Source: an uncultured Bariatricus sp.
Lineage (GTDB): Bacteria; Bacillota; Clostridia; Lachnospirales; Lachnospiraceae
Assembly: GCA_934320645.1 (NCBI GenBank)
Contig: CAKRFP010000004.1
Span: 1-64,000, forward strand
DNA length: 64,000 nucleotides
Direction of reading: 5' to 3'
A model generated the notes under the pieces. It worked only from the letters and a program-made list of their open reading frames with translations, was not told the origin of the DNA and searched no databases. Of this stretch, positions 40,501-49,595 are shown piece by piece. Every line of letters starts with the position of its first letter. Position 1 is the stretch's first letter. Position numbers and translations under genes: made by a program.

Positions 40501-41758
40501 AAACTGGGGTCTTAAACTGATGGCGCTTGTATTCTCTGTCCTTCTGTGGACAATTGTTATGAATATGGAAGATCCGATAGATGAACGTACATTTTCCGGA
40601 ATCCAGGTTACAGTCACACATCCGGAAATTGTAACAAATCCGGGAAATACATACCAGATTCTGGATGACAGTAAAACAGTAACGGTAACAGTGAAAGCAA
40701 AGCGTTCTATTTTGAACAAGATCAAGACAGATGATATTAAAGCGACAGCAGATATGAAAAATCTGGATGTCAGAACAAGATCGCTGATTCCGATTGATGT
40801 ATCGATCCCTTCCTATTCCGGAAGATACGAGGCAACTGCCAATCCGAACAATCTGCGTGTCAGCATAGAGCTTGGAAAGTCGGAAACATTCCCGATCACT
40901 GCGACCAGTTCCGGAACACCACGAGATGGATATCAGGTGGGAGAGTTGAAACCAAATCCAGAGAAGATTAAGATCAGTGGACCAGAATCAGTGATTGATT
41001 CAATTGATAAAGTTGTAGCATTGGTTGATGTGTCGGGACAGTCAAAGGATGAAGAAAAAGAAGCAGAACTGATTCTTTATGATAATAATGGAAAAATTAT
41101 TGATTCTACACAGATTGAAAATAATCTGGGAGATGAAGGACTGAAAGTTAAGATTTCCATGCTTCAGACAAAGAGTATTCCAGTAGAATTTGATACTTCG
41201 ATGATCGGAACTGCAAGCGGATATCATTTCAGCGGAATTACCATTCAGCCGGAAAGCATCCAGATCGTAGGCACAGAAGAACAGCTTGCAACAGTAGATT
41301 CTATTGAAATTCCTGCAGAAGAGCTGGCAGAATCTGATCTTGACCAGACGACGGAGAAAACAGTTGACATTGCCAGCTATCTTCCATACTGGGCGAAGAC
41401 AGATCAGGACAGTGCAGGAGGGGTCCCAATTGTTGTGAAAATCCAGGTGGAAAAGTTTGGAACAAAAACTGTAGAATTTCCATATAATTCTATTGCACTG
41501 TTAAATGCACCGAAAGATTATCAGGTGACATATGGAGAGCAGGGCAATCTGGAAATTGTTGTGCGTGGTTCAAAAGAAGATCTGGACAGTTTTACACTTG
41601 AAAAAGGAAGTGTATCGATCAATTTGAATGATTGTAAGTCGGAAGGCACATATAATGTTCCAATTCAAGTTACACTGCCTGATGGAATCGAACTGGAAGA
41701 TACGATCAATGTACAGATCACATTGACAAAGAGCGATGGAGGAGAAAATGGTCAGTAA
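40481..41758 (+). CDS. cdaR: CdaA regulatory protein CdaR (YbbR repeats)
   Basis: The 425-residue protein has one N-terminal membrane helix (about 9-27, LKLMALVFSVLLWTIVM) and an extracytoplasmic part made of four YbbR repeats, each ending in an IxxIPVEF/IxIxLxxSET-like strand pattern. CdaR binds CdaA and tunes its activity. GGAG precedes the ATG. In many Firmicutes glmM follows; here the next gene is an HPr, overlapping by 11 nt. Confidence 0.92.
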   Translation: MEKALTKNWGLKLMALVFSVLLWTIVMNMEDPIDERTFSGIQVTVTHPEIVTNPGNTYQILDDSKTVTVTVKAKRSILNKIKTDDIKATADMKNLDVRTRSLIPIDVSIPSYSGRYEATANPNNLRVSIELGKSETFPITATSSGTPRDGYQVGELKPNPEKIKISGPESVIDSIDKVVALVDVSGQSKDEEKEAELILYDNNGKIIDSTQIENNLGDEGLKVKISMLQTKSIPVEFDTSMIGTASGYHFSGITIQPESIQIVGTEEQLATVDSIEIPAEELAESDLDQTTEKTVDIASYLPYWAKTDQDSAGGVPIVVKIQVEKFGTKTVEFPYNSIALLNAPKDYQVTYGEQGNLEIVVRGSKEDLDSFTLEKGSVSINLNDCKSEGTYNVPIQVTLPDGIELEDTINVQITLTKSDGGENGQ

Positions 41759-42011
41759 AAAGGTAACGATCAAGAATCCGACAGGATTACATCTCAGACC
41801 GGCAGGACTTTTCTGCAAGACGGCACTGGAGTATGAAAGTAAGATTACTTTTCATTACCGGGATGCAGAAGGAAATGCGAAAAGTGTGCTGAGTGTGCTC
41901 GGAGCGTGCATCAAATCCGGTGATACAATTGATATCGTGTGTGAAGGAAAAGATGAAGAAAAAGCACTTGGAGCCATGATAGAGCTGGTGGAGAGTGGGA
42001 TTGGGGAATAG
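41748..42011 (+). CDS. HPr-family phosphocarrier protein
   Basis: The 87-residue protein has the HPr active site NPTGLHLRPAG with His 15 and the regulatory site NAKSVLSVL with Ser 46, numbered exactly as in Bacillus HPr when the ATG at 41748 is used (GGAGG six bases upstream). It could therefore take phosphate from Enzyme I on His and from HPr kinase on Ser, serving sugar PTS transport and CcpA-type carbon control. It overlaps cdaR by 11 nt and ends at a terminator, so it is the last gene of the c-di-AMP operon. Whether it is the main HPr or a specialised paralogue cannot be told. Confidence 0.88.
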   Translation: MVSKKVTIKNPTGLHLRPAGLFCKTALEYESKITFHYRDAEGNAKSVLSVLGACIKSGDTIDIVCEGKDEEKALGAMIELVESGIGE

Positions 42012-42065
42012 AAGATATCATAGAAAAGAAAGTTTTCTTAAAAAAGTAAATAGTCAATAATCAGG

Positions 42066-42105
42066 AAGGCAAGATCATGAAAAAGTCGTGAATCTTGCCT
42101 TTTTG
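42066..42105 (+). terminator. Rho-independent terminator of the cdaA operon
   Basis: AAGGCAAGAT and CATGA pair with TCGTG and ATCTTGCCTT (G-U included), followed by a T run. Confidence 0.88.
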
Positions 42106-42142
42106 CAAAAAAATTCTTTTTTGTGATATTTGGAGTTGAAAA

Positions 42143-42171
42143 TAGACAAAAATTGTGAACTATTGTATAAT
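42143..42171 (+). promoter_or_regulatory. Sigma-A promoter of the GerMN lipoprotein/amidase unit
   Basis: TAGACA (42143-42148) and TATAAT (42166-42171) are 17 bp apart, near-consensus, 28 bp before the start codon. Confidence 0.75.
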
Positions 42172-42198
42172 ATATAAGATTACGGAAGGAGGTGTGAG

Positions 42199-42801
42199 AT
42201 GAAGAAAATATTGGTATTTGTAATGGCATTGAGTCTCAGTACCATGTTCTCCGGGTGTAACAATACGGATACTTCAAAAGATGCAAGCAGTACCGTGCAG
42301 GAAAGCCAGAAAGAGGAGAAAAAAGATACCAGTCAGGAAAAGACAGAAAAGACACAGGACAAAACAGAAAAAAAGGATGAGCAACCGGTGGAAGCTGATA
42401 AAAAAGAAGACAGCGGAGATCATGAAGCTCAGGATCAGATTCTGAAAATATATTATATATCCGACAGTGAAGAAATCGAATGTACAGAGATCAGAACGAA
42501 TTTGCTTCAGGCAACAGATATTTGGAGTGCATTAATGGGAGAAGGCATTTTAAACAGTGAATGTAAGATGAACAGCTGTACTGTTGATCAGGAGCAGAAG
42601 ACGATAGATCTGGATGTAGATTCCGGAACTGGTTCTTATATCAGAAGTATGGGGACGACAGGAGAGGAACAGATACTTACATGTATCACAAGGTCTTTCC
42701 TGAAAACATACGAATGTGAACGCCTTAAAATTACTGAAAATGGACAGCCGTTAGAGACTGGTCATACAGTAATAAAAGGATACATGACAGCAGATGAGTA
42801 A
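42199..42801 (+). CDS. GerMN-domain lipoprotein
   Basis: The 200-residue protein has a lipoprotein signal with lipobox FSGC (Cys 20), a Lys/Glu/Thr-rich linker of about 60 residues, and a C-terminal GerMN-like domain (about 85-195; KIYYISDSEEI, IWSALMGEG, SGTGSYIRSMG). GerMN domains occur in spore germination and cell-wall-associated lipoproteins. GGAGG precedes the ATG. It is 17 bp upstream of the large amidase gene and probably co-transcribed, so it may localise or assist that wall hydrolase. That role is inference. Confidence 0.82.
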   Translation: MKKILVFVMALSLSTMFSGCNNTDTSKDASSTVQESQKEEKKDTSQEKTEKTQDKTEKKDEQPVEADKKEDSGDHEAQDQILKIYYISDSEEIECTEIRTNLLQATDIWSALMGEGILNSECKMNSCTVDQEQKTIDLDVDSGTGSYIRSMGTTGEEQILTCITRSFLKTYECERLKITENGQPLETGHTVIKGYMTADE

Positions 42802-42818
42802 GAGAAGAGGAGTATATA

Positions 42819-45800
42819 ATGAAGAACTGGTTGAAAAAATGCAGTGTGGCATTGCTGGTCTTTTCAATGATTGGTACGACGATGCCGGTTTATGCGGCAG
42901 ACGCAGGAACTGCAGAAGAACAAACGACAGAATATGAACAGACAGAAGAAAATGCAGCCAAGTCAGATGTGGAAGAATCACGGGGAGAAGAGCAGATTTC
43001 GGATGCAGAAGAATCGGTCAGTGAGAGCAATGAGGGGGAAGAAGAACAGGAAGAAACAGAGCAGGAAGTTCAGACTGAAGAAAACAGTATGAACTATGTC
43101 TATGTGGAAAGCCCATATCTGGAGACTCCAGATACACAGAGAGTTGCTGTATCGTGGGGGGATGGAAGCGAAAACATAGAACAAATGCTGCTTCATGTTC
43201 AGAAAGATGACGGTTCACAAGATGAATGGACAGTCAGCAGATCAGAAGGAAAGCTTTATCTGTTTGAAAAAGTTTATGAAGATGAACAGCAGAGTGGAAC
43301 TTACGAAGTTACATCAATCAGTGTTACCGAAGATGGTGAGACCACAGATTATACACTTAAAGATCTGGGAATGGAAGCAAAATTCGGTGTGAATCAGGAA
43401 TATGATGGAATTGATGAACTTCGTCCTCTTGATGAAAGCACAGATGAAGATGCGGTTGACGTGTCAGTTGCGAAAATCAATGGTGATGGCACGATGGAAG
43501 AACAGGACAGTATTGTTGATGCGCTTCAATCTGCTGCGGAGGATGTGCTTGCATCTACACCGGCGACAATGTCTGCTGACGACGGAATCTCAACGTATAG
43601 TGATACCGGACGATCTGGGAAGATTGTTGTAGCATTGGATCCTGGACATGATAACAGAGATGCAGGAGCTAGTGCGAATGGTCTTAAAGAAGAAGTTCTT
43701 ACTCTTAAAATTGCAAATTATTGTAAAGAAGAACTTCTGAAATATTCTGGTGTGGAAGTGTATATGACGAGAACGACTTCAACTTGTCCATATCCGTCAG
43801 AAACACCAGCAGGAGGTTGCATTACTGCAAGAGCGAATGCAGCAGCAAAAGCAGGAGCAAAGATTTTTGTCAGTTTTCATCTGAATGCAGCGGCAACAAC
43901 AGCAGCAAATGGAGCGGAAGTTATTTATCCAAATGGAAACTGGAAACCAGAGGTAGGTGCACAAGGTGAACAACTCGCAAAGCAGATTCTGAGCGAGTTA
44001 ACTGCACTTGGTCTTACAAGCAGAGGAATCTACTGTAAGACAGGAACAGATCCGGAGTACAAATATGATGATGGATCTCTTGAAGACTGGTTTACCGTGC
44101 AGGTTGCAAATAAGAGAAATGGAATTCCGGGAATCATTGTTGAACATGCTTTCATTACAAATACAGGTGATGTAAATAAATTTTTGAACAGTGAAGCCGG
44201 ATTGAAAAAGCTTGGTGTTGCAGATGCAACTGGGATTGCAAAATACCTTGGGCTTTCGAAAACAGGTGCCCGGGCGACAATTCAGGAAGGCACATATGTA
44301 ATAGGAAGTGCACTTGATAGCAATAAAGTAATGTCGATTCAGAACGATGGATTTGCGGATCAGGCAGCAGCGGTGCTGTATGATAAGAAAGATACATCCG
44401 GACAGAGATTCGAAATCAGAAGCGCAGGGAATGGATATTATACAATTACTGCAGAACATTCGGGAAAAGTGTTGGATGTAGCAGGGGCATCAACAGCGTC
44501 TGGAGCAACTGTGCAGCAATATGCGTATAATGGAAGTAATGCACAGCTGTGGTATTTTGTAGATGCAGGAAATGGATATTATAATATTTATTCGGCATTA
44601 GGCAATTGTCTGGATGTGTGGAGCGCAGGAACAGCGAATGGAACAAAGATTGATTGCTATGAATATAATGGAACCAATGCGCAGAAATGGAAGCTTACAA
44701 AGTCTGAAGTGAGGACGTTTGTGGATGGTACATATTCTATTACGAATCCGTCGACGAGTAGAGTACTGAGTGTGAATGGAAGTTCTGCGGCAGATTCTGC
44801 AAATGTATATGTTGCTGCAAACCAAAGCCTGTCATCGCAGCGGTATGAGCTGACATATATCGGAAATGGATATTATAAAATTATTGCAGAGCATTCGGGC
44901 AAATCTTTAGATGTAGATAACGCAAGTAATAAAAGTGGAGCAAATCTGAAACAGTATACCTATAGTGGAAATAATGCACAGCTATGGAAATTTGTAAAAC
45001 TATCAGATGGAAGTTACTATATCCGTTCAAAGTTAGGAACTGTAGTTGGAGTTGAAACTTATTCGACAAATGTAAATATGCAGATTGCAAATCAGTCAAC
45101 AGCACAGCAGTGGAAAGTGTCTAAAACAGAAAATAAGCCAGTAAAAGACGGAAAATATGTTATAGCAAGTGCATCCTCAACACAATTTACCGCAACGGAA
45201 AGCAATGGAAATATACAGCTTGGAGCATTTTCAGGAAGTACAAAACAAAAATATGAAGTCAGTTATGTAAGTAATGGCTATTATAAAATTATTGAAGAAG
45301 ATACAGGAAAAGTATTAGATATTGATAATGGAAGTGCTAAGGCTGGGACAAATTTGCAGACATATAATTGGAATGGTTCGGATGCACAGCTGTGGAAATT
45401 TGTAAATGCAGGGAACGGAAGTTATTATATTCGTTCAAAATTAGGAACGGTAATTGATGTTGCGAATGGTACAATTACGTCAGGAACTAATATTCAAATG
45501 TTTGGTGCGAATTATACAAATGCGCAGAAGTGGACTCTCGATTCAAAGAGGGCATCTGAAGATGAAAAACCTATAAAAGATGGTGTTTATTCATTAAAAA
45601 ATGTTTCCGATAAGAACCAAGTATTAGATGTTCAAAATGAAAGTATGTCAAGTGGTGCAAATGCACAGATATATATCAATAAAGGTTTATCTGGACAAAG
45701 GTTTAGAGTTGATTATGTGGCAAATGGATATTATAAAATACTTTCAGATTTGTCAGGAAAAGCTTTAGATATTGTAAATGGATCAAAGGCATCAGGTGCC

Positions 45801-47438
45801 AATGTTCAGTTTTATAATTGGAATGGAACCGATGCACAGTTGTGGAGGTTTGTTTCAACTGGAAATGGAAGCTATTATATAGTTTCAAAGACTGGAAAAA
45901 CAGTCAGTTTAAATGGTAATAAAGCAACAGCAGGAATAAACGTTAGTATGGCTGATAATACTGGAAAAAATACACAGCAGTGGATTTTTGAGGCTCAGTC
46001 AGATAGTATTCTTGCTAACGGAACTTACTATTTAAAATCTGCGAGTACATCAAAATTGGTAATGGACATAAGTGGGGGCAGTAAAGCAGATAAAGCGAAT
46101 GTTCAAATTTATAGCGTAAATGGTTCAAGTGCACAGGAATTTGAAATTACCCATGTAAAAGATGGCTATTGCAAAATTGTATCTAAAAATTCAGGAAAAG
46201 TGATAGAATATAATACCAGTTCAAATGTTAATGGTGCCAACATTTATCAAAACACATGGAGTGGAAAAGATAATCAATTATGGAAAGTGATTAATGTGGC
46301 TGGTAATTACTATATTCAGTCGAAAAATGGTGGAGTTGTTGATGTACAAGGCGGTTCACTAAAAGCTGGAGCAAATGTACAAACTTATGGATGGAATGGA
46401 ACCAATGCTCAAAAGTGGAGTTTTATCCAACTGAATAGTACTACTGGTGTTACAGTAACAGAAGGAACTTATACAATTCGATCAGCAGCTAATGACGAAT
46501 ATGTATTAGATATTGACAATGCAAGTGCTAGCAACGGTGCAAATGTTCAGCTGTTTGGAGGAAATAATACAGCAGCACAAAGATTCAGTGTTAAGTCTGT
46601 AGGAGAGGGTTACTATAAAATTCAGTGTGAAGCAACTGGAAAGGTTCTGGATGTAGCAGACGGTTCAATGGCAGCTGGAGCAAATGTTCAGCAATTTTCT
46701 TGGAATGGATCAGCAGCACAATGTTGGAAGTTCATAGACGCAGGAAATGGAAACTACTATATTCAGTCGAAATTAGGTACAGTACTGGATATTCAAAATG
46801 GTACGATTGCAGCGAAAAGCAATATACAGGTGTTTGGACTGAACAAAACTAATGCGCAAAAATGGAAGCTGGTAGCTACTTCAAACAGTAATGACAATAC
46901 TGAGTTATACAGCATTATGGGTAATTCTTCCGTTACAGCATTGCAGATGTCTAAGTACTTCACAGCAAAAGGTGGTCAATATCCATATTCAGGAAACAGT
47001 GTTGCGCCAACTATCAAAGATTTCTGTCAGATTTACATTGATGAATGTAAAATTGAAGGTGTAAAGGCGGAGGTTGCATTTGCACAGGCAATGATGGAAA
47101 CAGGATTTTTGAGATTTGGTGGAGATGTAAAAAAGGAACAGTATAACTTTGCCGGACTTGGAGCAACAGGTGGAGGAAATCCGGGAAACAGCTTTTCTTC
47201 CATTCGGATTGGAATCCGAGCACAGATTCAGCATCTGAAAGCATATGCATCAAAGGAAAATCTGAAACAGGAATGTGTAGATGAAAGATACAAATATGTT
47301 ACGAAAGGTGTTGCACCGTATGTAGAGTGGCTTGGACAGAAAGAAAATCCGACAGGAGCAGGATGGGCTACGGCGGTAAATTACGGTTACAACATTGTGA
47401 ATCTTTATATCACACCGTTGTTGAATACAAGTAAATAA
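42819..47438 (+). CDS. Giant secreted cell-wall hydrolase: amidase, six ricin-like blocks, glucosaminidase-like domain
   Basis: The protein has 1539 residues. A signal peptide ends MPVYA-ADAG (cleavage after about 27). An acidic Glu/Gln-rich region and a beta-rich domain follow (to about 260). Residues about 267-485 are an N-acetylmuramoyl-L-alanine amidase of the Amidase_3 type, with DPGHD, the Glu in LKEEVL, FHLNA and VEHAF as zinc and catalytic residues. From about 489 to 1360 there are six blocks of about 143 residues, each made of three ricin-lectin-like repeats ending NAQLWKF/NAQKWKL (18 sub-repeats). Residues about 1370-1539 resemble a GH73-type glucosaminidase (AEVAFAQAMMETGFLRFGG, YNFAGLG). 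It should bind glycans and cut peptidoglycan at two bonds. There is no sortase or choline-binding anchor. Confidence 0.88.
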   Translation: MKNWLKKCSVALLVFSMIGTTMPVYAADAGTAEEQTTEYEQTEENAAKSDVEESRGEEQISDAEESVSESNEGEEEQEETEQEVQTEENSMNYVYVESPYLETPDTQRVAVSWGDGSENIEQMLLHVQKDDGSQDEWTVSRSEGKLYLFEKVYEDEQQSGTYEVTSISVTEDGETTDYTLKDLGMEAKFGVNQEYDGIDELRPLDESTDEDAVDVSVAKINGDGTMEEQDSIVDALQSAAEDVLASTPATMSADDGISTYSDTGRSGKIVVALDPGHDNRDAGASANGLKEEVLTLKIANYCKEELLKYSGVEVYMTRTTSTCPYPSETPAGGCITARANAAAKAGAKIFVSFHLNAAATTAANGAEVIYPNGNWKPEVGAQGEQLAKQILSELTALGLTSRGIYCKTGTDPEYKYDDGSLEDWFTVQVANKRNGIPGIIVEHAFITNTGDVNKFLNSEAGLKKLGVADATGIAKYLGLSKTGARATIQEGTYVIGSALDSNKVMSIQNDGFADQAAAVLYDKKDTSGQRFEIRSAGNGYYTITAEHSGKVLDVAGASTASGATVQQYAYNGSNAQLWYFVDAGNGYYNIYSALGNCLDVWSAGTANGTKIDCYEYNGTNAQKWKLTKSEVRTFVDGTYSITNPSTSRVLSVNGSSAADSANVYVAANQSLSSQRYELTYIGNGYYKIIAEHSGKSLDVDNASNKSGANLKQYTYSGNNAQLWKFVKLSDGSYYIRSKLGTVVGVETYSTNVNMQIANQSTAQQWKVSKTENKPVKDGKYVIASASSTQFTATESNGNIQLGAFSGSTKQKYEVSYVSNGYYKIIEEDTGKVLDIDNGSAKAGTNLQTYNWNGSDAQLWKFVNAGNGSYYIRSKLGTVIDVANGTITSGTNIQMFGANYTNAQKWTLDSKRASEDEKPIKDGVYSLKNVSDKNQVLDVQNESMSSGANAQIYINKGLSGQRFRVDYVANGYYKILSDLSGKALDIVNGSKASGANVQFYNWNGTDAQLWRFVSTGNGSYYIVSKTGKTVSLNGNKATAGINVSMADNTGKNTQQWIFEAQSDSILANGTYYLKSASTSKLVMDISGGSKADKANVQIYSVNGSSAQEFEITHVKDGYCKIVSKNSGKVIEYNTSSNVNGANIYQNTWSGKDNQLWKVINVAGNYYIQSKNGGVVDVQGGSLKAGANVQTYGWNGTNAQKWSFIQLNSTTGVTVTEGTYTIRSAANDEYVLDIDNASASNGANVQLFGGNNTAAQRFSVKSVGEGYYKIQCEATGKVLDVADGSMAAGANVQQFSWNGSAAQCWKFIDAGNGNYYIQSKLGTVLDIQNGTIAAKSNIQVFGLNKTNAQKWKLVATSNSNDNTELYSIMGNSSVTALQMSKYFTAKGGQYPYSGNSVAPTIKDFCQIYIDECKIEGVKAEVAFAQAMMETGFLRFGGDVKKEQYNFAGLGATGGGNPGNSFSSIRIGIRAQIQHLKAYASKENLKQECVDERYKYVTKGVAPYVEWLGQKENPTGAGWATAVNYGYNIVNLYITPLLNTSK
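44283..46900 (+). repeat. Six tandem ricin-like repeat blocks within the wall hydrolase gene
   Basis: Each block of about 430 bp encodes three diverged copies of a 45-50 residue unit with the pattern GYYKI...SGKVLDVxNxSxxxGANVQxYxWNGxxAQLWKFV. Blocks begin at about protein residues 489, 633, 774, 918, 1066 and 1216. DNA identity between blocks is low enough that recent slippage is not evident, and the inner blocks are more AT-rich than the amidase part. Confidence 0.75.
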
Positions 47439-47447
47439 TAGGTTATA

Positions 47448-47491
47448 ATAGGATTTTGCATGAGAAATATATCATGCAAAATCCTATTTTT
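47448..47491 (+). terminator. Rho-independent terminator after the wall hydrolase
   Basis: ATAGGATTTTGCATGA and TCATGCAAAATCCTAT form a perfect 16-bp stem with an 8-nt loop, followed by TTTTG. Confidence 0.92.
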
Positions 47492-47539
47492 GTATTAAGA
47501 ATAAGTGATAAATATTGTATATTAGAACAAAATTTGGTA

Positions 47540-47548
47540 TGCTATAAG
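47540..47548 (+). promoter_or_regulatory. Extended -10 promoter of the polysaccharide locus
   Basis: TGCTATAAG fits an extended -10; the -35 is poor. It lies about 65 bp before the first gene of the locus. Confidence 0.45.
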
Positions 47549-47610
47549 ATAGAGTTAAAAAAACTGTAATATTTTGTAACAATTTTAGATTGTACAAATG
47601 GAGGTTGAGT

Positions 47611-49566
47611 ATGAAAAAAGGATGGGGACTTCAAAACTCCAGAGGCAGAATGATTGCATTGTTTATAGTGGATATGCTTTCTGTAGTTCTGGATTCTTAT
47701 TTGGCGATTATATTGCGCTTTAAATTGGATAATATCTGGGTACCGGAAGAGTATATGAGTAGTGTAGAGCATTATATGATTATTAATGTGATCACAACAG
47801 TTATTATCTTTTTACTAATGAACTTATATAATCGAGTATGGTCGTATGCTAGTTTATATGAGATGTTATTGATTGTGAGTGCAGCGATGCTTTCAACGGC
47901 ATTCCAGGCGTTTGGGTTCAGTATGCTGTACTTACCGATACCAAGAAGTTATTATTTCTTCTATTTCATTTTGCTGAGTATTACAACATTGGTAACGCGC
48001 TTTTCTTATCGGATTCTGCATACGATGCAGAATGGATTGAAAAAATCGGTGAAACATTCCCGTAATACAATTGTAATCGGAGCCGGTGAAGCGGGAAATA
48101 TGATTATTAAAGAATTGAAAAGCAGCAAATATCTGAATCAAAAGGTTGTATGTGTCATTGATGATAATCCTTCCAAAAAAGGAAAATACATTCACGGGAT
48201 TCGAATCGTCGGTGGAAGGGAAATGATTCAGGAAGCAGCAAAAAAATATGATGCGGAAGAAATTATTCTGGCAATTCCATCAGCTGGAACGAAAGCAACA
48301 CGTGAAATTTTGAGAATATGTAATCTTACAGATTGCAAACTGAAAATTCTGCCAGGTATGTATCAGCTTATTAATGATGAAGTCGGTGTATCAAATCTGC
48401 GAGAAGTGTCAATTGAAGATTTGCTGGGAAGAGATACAATTGATATTGATATGGAAAGTGTGGGGCAGTATGTAAGTAATAAACGGGTATTGGTTACTGG
48501 TGGAGGAGGCTCCATTGGAAGTGAACTTTGTCGTCAGATCGCGTCGCACAATCCAAAGCTTTTGATCATATTTGATATTTATGAAAATAATGCATATGAT
48601 ATCCAGCAGGAACTCATTCGGAAGTATCCGAATTTGAAGTTGGAAGTATTGATTGGATCTGTGCGTAATACAAGTCGAATTGAAAGTGTGATGGAATATT
48701 ATCGTCCGGATGTCGTGTTCCATGCTGCTGCGCATAAGCATGTACCGCTTATGGAAGATAGCCCGAATGAGGCGATTAAAAATAATGTATTTGGAACTTA
48801 TAAAACTGCAAGAGCAGCGGACAAGTTTGGAGTAAAGAAGTTTGTACTTATTTCAACGGATAAGGCGGTAAATCCAACAAATATTATGGGTGCTTCAAAA
48901 CGTCTGTGTGAAATGATTGTACAGACATTCAGTAAGTATTCCAGAACTGAATACGTGATTGTCAGGTTCGGAAATGTGCTTGGAAGTAATGGTAGTGTGA
49001 TACCACTGTTTAAAAAACAAATGGAAGCAGGCGGTCCGGTTACGGTAACACATCCTGATGTAATCCGGTATTTTATGACGATCCCAGAAGCTGTGTCACT
49101 GGTGCTGCAGGCAGGGGCATATGCACATGGTGGTGAGATTTTTGTCCTGGATATGGGTGAGCCGGTTAAGATTGCTGATTTGGCTAAGAATCTGATCAGA
49201 CTTTCCGGGTATACGCTTGGTGTGAATATGGAAATTAAATATACAGGATTACGACCTGGTGAAAAGCTATATGAAGAATTGCTGACAAAAGAAGAAGGGC
49301 TTCAGAAGACGGCGAATGATTTGATATTTATTGGAAAACCACTGGAGTTTGATGAGGTACATTTTCTGAGCCAGTTAAGAGAACTTGAAAAAGCGGCGAT
49401 GGAAGAAAGCCCAGACATTAAAGAAAAAGTTGCTGGAATAATTTCAACGTACCATATCAGACCAGAAGACAAGAAGCGAGACAGTGAAGCTTTTCAGGAA
49501 CTGGTGAGTTTGGGACGAATCAGTCATGAAGAACCAAGTGTGGGAACAGAACATAGAAGTATTTAA
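47611..49566 (+). CDS. Membrane UDP-sugar 4,6-dehydratase (PglF/CapD/FlaA1-like)
   Basis: The 651-residue protein has four N-terminal hydrophobic segments (about 12-130), a CoA-binding-like Rossmann domain (GAGEAGNMIIKEL, about 155), and a C-terminal SDR domain with NAD motif VTGGGGSIGSELC (about 292). The active-site segment STDKAVNPTNIMGASKR (about 414) has the YxxxK tyrosine replaced by Met, as in PglF-type 4,6-dehydratases. It likely converts UDP-GlcNAc to the 4-keto-6-deoxy sugar at the membrane. GGAGG at six bases sets the ATG. It is the first gene of the surface polysaccharide locus and fits with the DegT aminotransferase and phosphosugar transferase near 62-63.5 kb. Confidence 0.9.
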   Translation: MKKGWGLQNSRGRMIALFIVDMLSVVLDSYLAIILRFKLDNIWVPEEYMSSVEHYMIINVITTVIIFLLMNLYNRVWSYASLYEMLLIVSAAMLSTAFQAFGFSMLYLPIPRSYYFFYFILLSITTLVTRFSYRILHTMQNGLKKSVKHSRNTIVIGAGEAGNMIIKELKSSKYLNQKVVCVIDDNPSKKGKYIHGIRIVGGREMIQEAAKKYDAEEIILAIPSAGTKATREILRICNLTDCKLKILPGMYQLINDEVGVSNLREVSIEDLLGRDTIDIDMESVGQYVSNKRVLVTGGGGSIGSELCRQIASHNPKLLIIFDIYENNAYDIQQELIRKYPNLKLEVLIGSVRNTSRIESVMEYYRPDVVFHAAAHKHVPLMEDSPNEAIKNNVFGTYKTARAADKFGVKKFVLISTDKAVNPTNIMGASKRLCEMIVQTFSKYSRTEYVIVRFGNVLGSNGSVIPLFKKQMEAGGPVTVTHPDVIRYFMTIPEAVSLVLQAGAYAHGGEIFVLDMGEPVKIADLAKNLIRLSGYTLGVNMEIKYTGLRPGEKLYEELLTKEEGLQKTANDLIFIGKPLEFDEVHFLSQLRELEKAAMEESPDIKEKVAGIISTYHIRPEDKKRDSEAFQELVSLGRISHEEPSVGTEHRSI

Positions 49567-49595
49567 CAATGCTGGCAATTAGGAGGAACGAAATT

